From contig JAGTXO010000023.1 in the NCBI GenBank assembly GCA_019448385.1, positions 496,001-560,000 of the forward strand: DNA of 64,000 bases. The letters run 5' to 3'. The DNA is from Diacronema lutheri. Lineage: Eukaryota > Haptophyta > Pavlovophyceae > Pavlovales > Pavlovaceae. Numbering within the stretch: position 1 is the stretch's first letter; each line of letters starts with the position of its first letter. The notes under the pieces are model-generated. The model made no database searches and had not been told where the DNA came from. It saw only the letters and a program-made list of their open reading frames with translations. Both the position numbers and the translations under genes were made by a program. This document shows positions 59,301 through 64,000 of this stretch, one piece after another.

Positions 59301-62300
59301 GCCGCTGCCGCTGCCCGATACGCCCGCGCGCCGCTTCTGCTCGTCGCGCGTCTTGCGGAACTGGGCGACGAGGTCGCTGCTCACGTTGGCCTCAGGCTCC
59401 CACGTGTCGGCGCTCTCGTCGTAGCCCCGCCACCTGATCCGGAACTGGAACGTCACCTTCTTGCCCGCCTTGCGGCGCTCGTCGACGACCGCCTCGACCT
59501 CGTACGTGCGCGCCTCCTCGTCGACGCTCGCGCCCGCCGCGCTCGCGCCCGTGTCCGGCCACCCAGCGACCGTGCCGCCCAGCCTCTCGGCGGCCGCGCG
59601 CAGCTGCCGCTCGCGCTGGGCGGCCGCGGCGCCTCGCGCGACCAGCGCGGGCAGCATGCCCGCGCCGCCCGCGAGGCCGTGCGCGCCGACGCTGGCGGTC
59701 ATCAGCGCGTCGAGGCACGCGAACGTTGCGAGCGCACGCGCGCCATCGTCGCCGCCGCGCGGCTGCGAGCGCACGACGGGCGATGGCCGCGGCTCCCCCT
59801 CGGCCGCGAGCAGCGGCCAGATCGCACTGGCCAGCGCGACGGCATGCGCGCCGACCGCGACGGCCACGTCCGCGTCGAGCGGCGCAAAGTCGTAGCGCAC
59901 GAGCGCGGCCGGGCGCGAGTCGTCCGTCGGCCGGTCGGCGACGAGCAGCCCGACCGGGCGCGGCGGCTCGCCGGACGGCGCGGCGACGGGCACGCAGAGG
60001 AGCACGACGAGCAGGCGCGGCGTGCCGCCGAGCAGCGCGCGCGCGGCATCCGCCCCGTCGGCTCCGCCGCGCGCGGCCGCGGCGAGCAGCTCGGCCGCGC
60101 GCGTCGGGCCCAGCGCCGTGCGCGCGTCCTTGCGCGCGCGTGCGCGGGCCGTGTACGCGGCGCAGGCGTCGTCGAGCACCGCCGCGCTGGGCGCGGTGCC
60201 AGTCGTCGCCCACGCGCGCAGCGCGTCGCGCACCCGCGTGACGATCGCCTGGTCGACTGCCGCCTCGCCGGCAGCGTGCGCCGGCGCGCACGCCGGCGGT
60301 GCGGCGGCAGGCGCGAGCGCGGGCGCGCCGTCGGCGCCGTCAACGCCGACGGCGCCGTCGGCGCGCCGCCACGCGAGCTTCGCCTCGATCTGCTGCCGGA
60401 CGGCGTGGCAGTGCCGGTCGATGCCGCGCGCGTCGTCGAGCGCGGCCAGCGCGTCCTCAGCGGCGGGACGGCCGCTCGCGTCCGCGACGGCCTGCAGGCA
60501 GAGCAGCGCGGCCGCACGCGCGTTGCACGCGCTCTGCGGCTCGGGCGCGAGCGCGAGCCCGAGCTCGAGCGGCGACGCGCCTCGCGCCGCGGCGATCGCG
60601 TCCATCAGCACGTCCAACCGCTGCACCAGCGCCCTGTGCGCGTCGCGCGGCGCGCCCGTCGACGGCGCGCGCGAGCGCGTCGCCAGGAGCCCGAGCGCGC
60701 GCGCCGGCGCGCCCGCCGGCGTGTGCAGCACGAGCAGCGCCGCGCCCGCCAAGCTCGCGTTGCGCGTGACGAGCGCGAAGATGCGCGTCGCCTCGTGCGC
60801 GCCCACCGACGCCCAGATCGCAGCGCGATCGGCGTCCGTCTGCGCGTCGCACAGGTCGCGCACGTCGTCCGGCGCGAGCAGCGCGCCGCCGCCGGCGGAG
60901 CGCGCGACGATCGCCCGCGCCTCCGCCACGAAGACGGCCTGCGGCAGGTCGGCGTGGCGCGCGTCGACGATGGCGCGCGTCGCGTGCACGCCGAGCTCCA
61001 CGCCGCGGTAGAAGGCGCGCGCGTTGGCCGCGCGCGCGTGCGCCGGCCGTCCGTCCGCGTTGCGCCTCGCGCGCGCCTGCTTGCTCGTGCGCGCGAGGCC
61101 GTCGCGTGGCGGTGGCGGCAGCGTGGCGAGGAAGCGCGCGGCGGGCGGCGGCGCGCGCACGCCGCGCTGCCGCCGTGCGATGGCCGCGAGCCGCCGGCCC
61201 GCCGCGCTGCCGCCCGCGCCGACGTGCTGCCGGCGGCCGAGCGCCGCCGGTGGCGGCGGCGGCGGCGGCGCGGCGGCGGGCGGCGGCGCGACGGCGGGCG
61301 GCGGCGCGGCGGCGGGCGGCGGCGCGGCGGTGGGCGGCGGCGCGGCGGCGGGCGGCAGCGGCGGCGGCGCGGCGGCGACGGCAGCACCAGTCGGCTTGTC
61401 CGCCCACGCACCCGAGACGCTGTCCCAGGCCTTGCCCGGTGGCGCGCGCCCACGCGGCCGCGGGTGGCGGGCTCGAGCGGCGGGGGGCGGGCGGCCGGCG
61501 CGCCAGTCGAAGACAGGTGCAACCGTGGCGGCAGGCGCCGAGTGCAGCGCGTCGGTCACAGAGCGCGTGGTGCGCGCGGCGACCGTGGCGCGCATGGCGG
61601 GCGGGCGGTGAGCAGCGCCCGCCGGCGCGCCGGCGGGCGCGGCAGCCGGCGCGCCGGCGGGCGCGGCCGCCTCGAGCCCGGCGGAGGCGCCGCGCTTGCG
61701 CTTGCGCGTGCCGCCGCGCGTGCGCCTGCGCGCGCGCCCGCCGCGCGCCCGTGCGGCCTGCGCGTCGCCAGCCGCGTCGCCGGCCGCGTCGCCGCGCCGC
61801 ACGTAGACGATCGCGAACGCCTCCTCGCCGGTCCCGTCGACGCCGCCGCGCGCGCGGCGTAGGACCGACCGCCACTGCAGCCGCCGCGCGCGGCCGGGCT
61901 CGCACGCAAACCAGCGCCCACCGCGCCTGACGACGGCCACAAAGTCGTCGTCGCGCCGCCCGCGCCGGCGCGTGCGCAGCAGCACGCACTGCACGTCGAG
62001 CCAGCCCTCGTGCCAGTCGGCCGTGCTGGGGGCGACGCGAATCGACTGCGGGAGCTCGACGCCAAAGCCGGCGAGGCGCACGATGTGCGCGACGATGACG
62101 CTCGAAATGGCGGGGGCGCTCGACGGGTCGTCCGCTGCAGCGAGCACCGCCTCGCCCCAGTGCTCACGCGTGACGCAATCCGCGTCCTCGACGTGCACGT
62201 GCGCCACGCTCGCGCCGAGCTGGTGCAGCAACGCGCAGATGTCGGCGTCGACCGTCCTCTCCTCCTCGGCCGCCTCGGCCGTGCCGCGGGCGGCGGCGTC

Positions 62301-64000
62301 GCCCGCCGGCTGCCCGAGGTACGCGATCGCCCGCTCGACGGCCGCGCCCTCCGCACGCGCTGCGCTGTCGATCGCCGCATTGCCGACGGGCGCGCGCAGC
62401 GCCGCGATCGCGTCTTGCAACGCCGTCGCGTCGCCCGTCGCCGCCGCCGCCGTCACCGCCGCCGCGCTCGCGGTGCCGTGCGCGACGGCGTGCAGCGCGG
62501 CGGCGCGCGCGGCGGGGATGCGCCCGTCCAGCGCGAGCACGAGCGGCGGCCCGGCCGGCGTCTGCTGCCGCCGGTGCCGCCGGCTCGCAGCCGGGTGGTC
62601 GGCGCGCGCGCGCTCGAGCCGCGCGCGCCGCTCGACGACGCGCGCCCAGAAGGCCTGCACCCTCGGCTGCGCGAATGCAAGCCAGCCGGCGCCGCGCGTC
62701 ACGACGTGCACGACGATCCGGTCCTCGTGCCTGAGGTACTGCACGTAGAGCGCTTTGCTCACGCCGAGGACGTGCATGCCGAGCTGCAGCTGATCGCGGT
62801 GCGGCTGCGGCGGCCCGTCCTCGTGCGCCGTGGCGCCCGCCTTGGTGAGCGTCTTCACCTCGACGAGGACCTGCTCGTTGTTTTCGGGGAGGATGGCGAG
62901 CCCGTCCGGCGAGAAGGCGAACGGCGCGCTCTTGTCGTGCGGGTCCGCACGCACCATCGGCAGGTTGCACACGACGGTGATGCCGTACGCGGCCGCCAGC
63001 TTGCGCAGCGCGACGGCCTCGCCGAGGATGCCCGCGGTCGTCGCCTTGGTCCGCACCTCGCGCCGCCGCCGGTGCACGTACTCGTCGGTGAGCGTCTCGT
63101 GCGCGACGCCGGCGTTGTCGTTCACGACGTCGCCAACCTTGCTGCCCGTGACCTCCTCCCATCGCTCGTCGTGCCAGCGCGGGCTGCGCTGCGCGGGCGC
63201 GCCCGCGCCGACGGCGTCGAGCACGCGGCGCAGCGCTGTGCCGTCGGGCGCAGCAGGCACGCGCGCGCGGTCCTGGGCCTCGCGAGCGTCGAGGACGCAG
63301 CCCGTAGTGGAATGTTGGGGTAGGTCGAGCTTGCTCGCCTCGCCGTAGCGGCTCTCCAGCTGGCGCGGTGCGTCGGCAGGGCCGCCGTCCGTGCGCGCAC
63401 CCGACGCGCCCGCCAGTGCACGGGGCGCAGCGTCCGAGGCGCCCGCCGCGCCCGCGCCGCCGCCAATCGCGCCAGCGCACGCGCGCGCCGCGACCTGCGG
63501 ACGGCCAGCCGCAGGGACCTCGTCCGCTCGGCCGGCCGCTGCGTCGGCCGTCCGCTTGGCCACCTCGCGCACGTCTCCGAGCGCGAGCGTGGCTGGCGCC
63601 GTCCAGCTCCCGTTGCGTTTGTCCCAAAATTTGAGCAGCCCGCCAAGGAAGGGCGTGCCCGTCGGGCGGTCCTCGGGCACCTCCGCCAGGATCGCGTCGA
63701 CGCGCAGCGCGGCCGCCACATCGCAGAACGCGCGCGCGGCGCGCGCCATCCGCTCGGCGCGCGCGCCGCCGTCGTCCGCCGCGCGGCGGATGGCGTGGCT
63801 CACGTGCGCGACGCGGAGCGAGACGACGGCGTGCGCCGGCGCGTCGGCGCCCGTGCCGAGCGTGTGCCGCCGGATGGCCAGCTGCCCATCGCCCATGCGC
63901 GGCGGCAGCGACGCGCACGCCGCGACGGTCGTCGTGCCGGCCGCGCTGTCGCACAGCCAGCTCGCCTCGCCGCCGCCCGCAAACTCAAAGGTCGCGAAGC
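56344..64000 (-). CDS. Giant YqaJ nuclease - chromodomain - TnpB/Fanzor-like RuvC nuclease fusion (5'-partial)
   Basis: Seen: exon A (64000-58197, open at the window edge) and exon B (58068-56344) join in phase 0 over a 128-bp GTGCGC-AG intron; from the first in-window ATG at 63896 this gives 2474 residues. Residues about 238-400: YqaJ/lambda-exonuclease-type fold with RWHDERWEEVTGSKVGDVV, SPDGLA (Asp331) and VEVKT (Glu346, Lys348), the D-x(n)-E-x-K site. About 930-1000: Pro/Ala linker. About 1465-1508: chromodomain (TYEVEAVVDERRK, RIRWRGYDESADTWEPEANV). About 1610-2317: TnpB/Fanzor-like part, with an N-terminal helical region (CLMHPSRVVNGLLRDVV, DMVLHKIDYKC), RuvC-I VVVAADPNMGNITTY (Asp2075), PEPYTSMHC (Glu2257), later RCG and ICPAC cysteines, and HRDYNAARNI (Asp2317). 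The tail is acidic, ending PKRGRR. Known: Fanzors are eukaryotic RNA-guided endonucleases. Inferred: a nuclear, chromatin-directed nuclease. It could be domesticated or part of a DNA transposon; no terminal repeats are visible. Confidence 0.75.

Noticed and set aside
58200-61862. 1220-residue plus-strand open frame opposite the giant gene
   Set aside because: Arg/Ala-rich composition with no domain; the minus strand carries recognisable YqaJ, chromo and RuvC motifs.
58026-63896. Reading the giant gene as ending at the stop near 58026
   Set aside because: The last ~55 codons are Arg-rich non-protein-like sequence, while a phase-0 GTGCGC-AG intron leads straight into the RuvC exon.
56344-64000. 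Interpreting the nuclease fusion as a virus-derived insertion
   Set aside because: YqaJ and TnpB-like proteins occur in some viruses, but no capsid, packaging or polymerase genes are nearby, and an intron plus a chromodomain favour a cellular or DNA-transposon gene.

Overview
The window is nuclear DNA from a very GC-rich (roughly 70% by eye), gene-dense, intron-containing eukaryote. An inner-arm dynein light chain and a UPF0193/EVG1 protein point to a flagellum. A likely thylakoid-lumen protein with a bipartite leader, a bestrophin-type anion channel, and Myb and AP2/ERF transcription factors point to a photosynthetic protist. A haptophyte (perhaps pavlovophyte-like) or a similar chromist alga fits best; this is inference from gene content, GC bias and GC-AG introns, not a database match. 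Introns are short (about 85-610 bp), donors are mostly GTGCGN/GTGAGN, and at least two introns start with GC. Several neighbours are divergent pairs sharing promoters of only 45-113 bp.

Layout. 0-9.5 kb: the 3' part of a Myb gene, a retroelement-like or unknown reading frame, a TIR-SAM-ARM protein, a cyclic-nucleotide-binding protein and a methyltransferase. 9.5-16 kb: a five-exon bestrophin-like channel with an intronic 13-bp minisatellite and a duplicated exon, a poorly supported frame, and an AP2/ERF factor with polyglutamine tracts. 16-25 kb: a large IQ/coiled-coil/Q-rich protein, a YwbE-domain protein and a CASTOR-like ACT protein. 25-40 kb: a tandem glycosyltransferase with a recently homogenised segment, a p28/DNALI1 dynein light chain with an extra N-terminal domain, a UPF1-like helicase, and a two-membrane-span FG-motif protein. 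40-50 kb: an ARM/IQ protein, a MazG-like pyrophosphohydrolase, two inverted paralogous Gfo/Idh/MocA oxidoreductases enclosing a hypothetical gene and a tRNA pseudouridine synthase, and a lumen protein. 50-64 kb: a GH3 glycosidase, an EVG1-like gene, and a giant gene running off the right edge.

The most unusual item is that right-edge gene (minus strand, 64000 to 56344). One long exon encodes a YqaJ-type nuclease domain, a chromodomain and the N-terminal part of a TnpB/Fanzor-like protein. A 128-bp in-frame intron then joins it to an exon with the RuvC-like catalytic core and zinc-binding motif. The predicted protein therefore combines a candidate RNA-guided endonuclease, an exonuclease-type domain and a histone-mark reader, which I do not know as a described arrangement. 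Other notable items are a SARM1-like domain set in reversed order, an arginine-sensor-like protein next to likely TORC1 biology, gene conversion inside a tandem glycosyltransferase, and a recurrent CTTACAGGCGGG-type motif upstream of several start codons.
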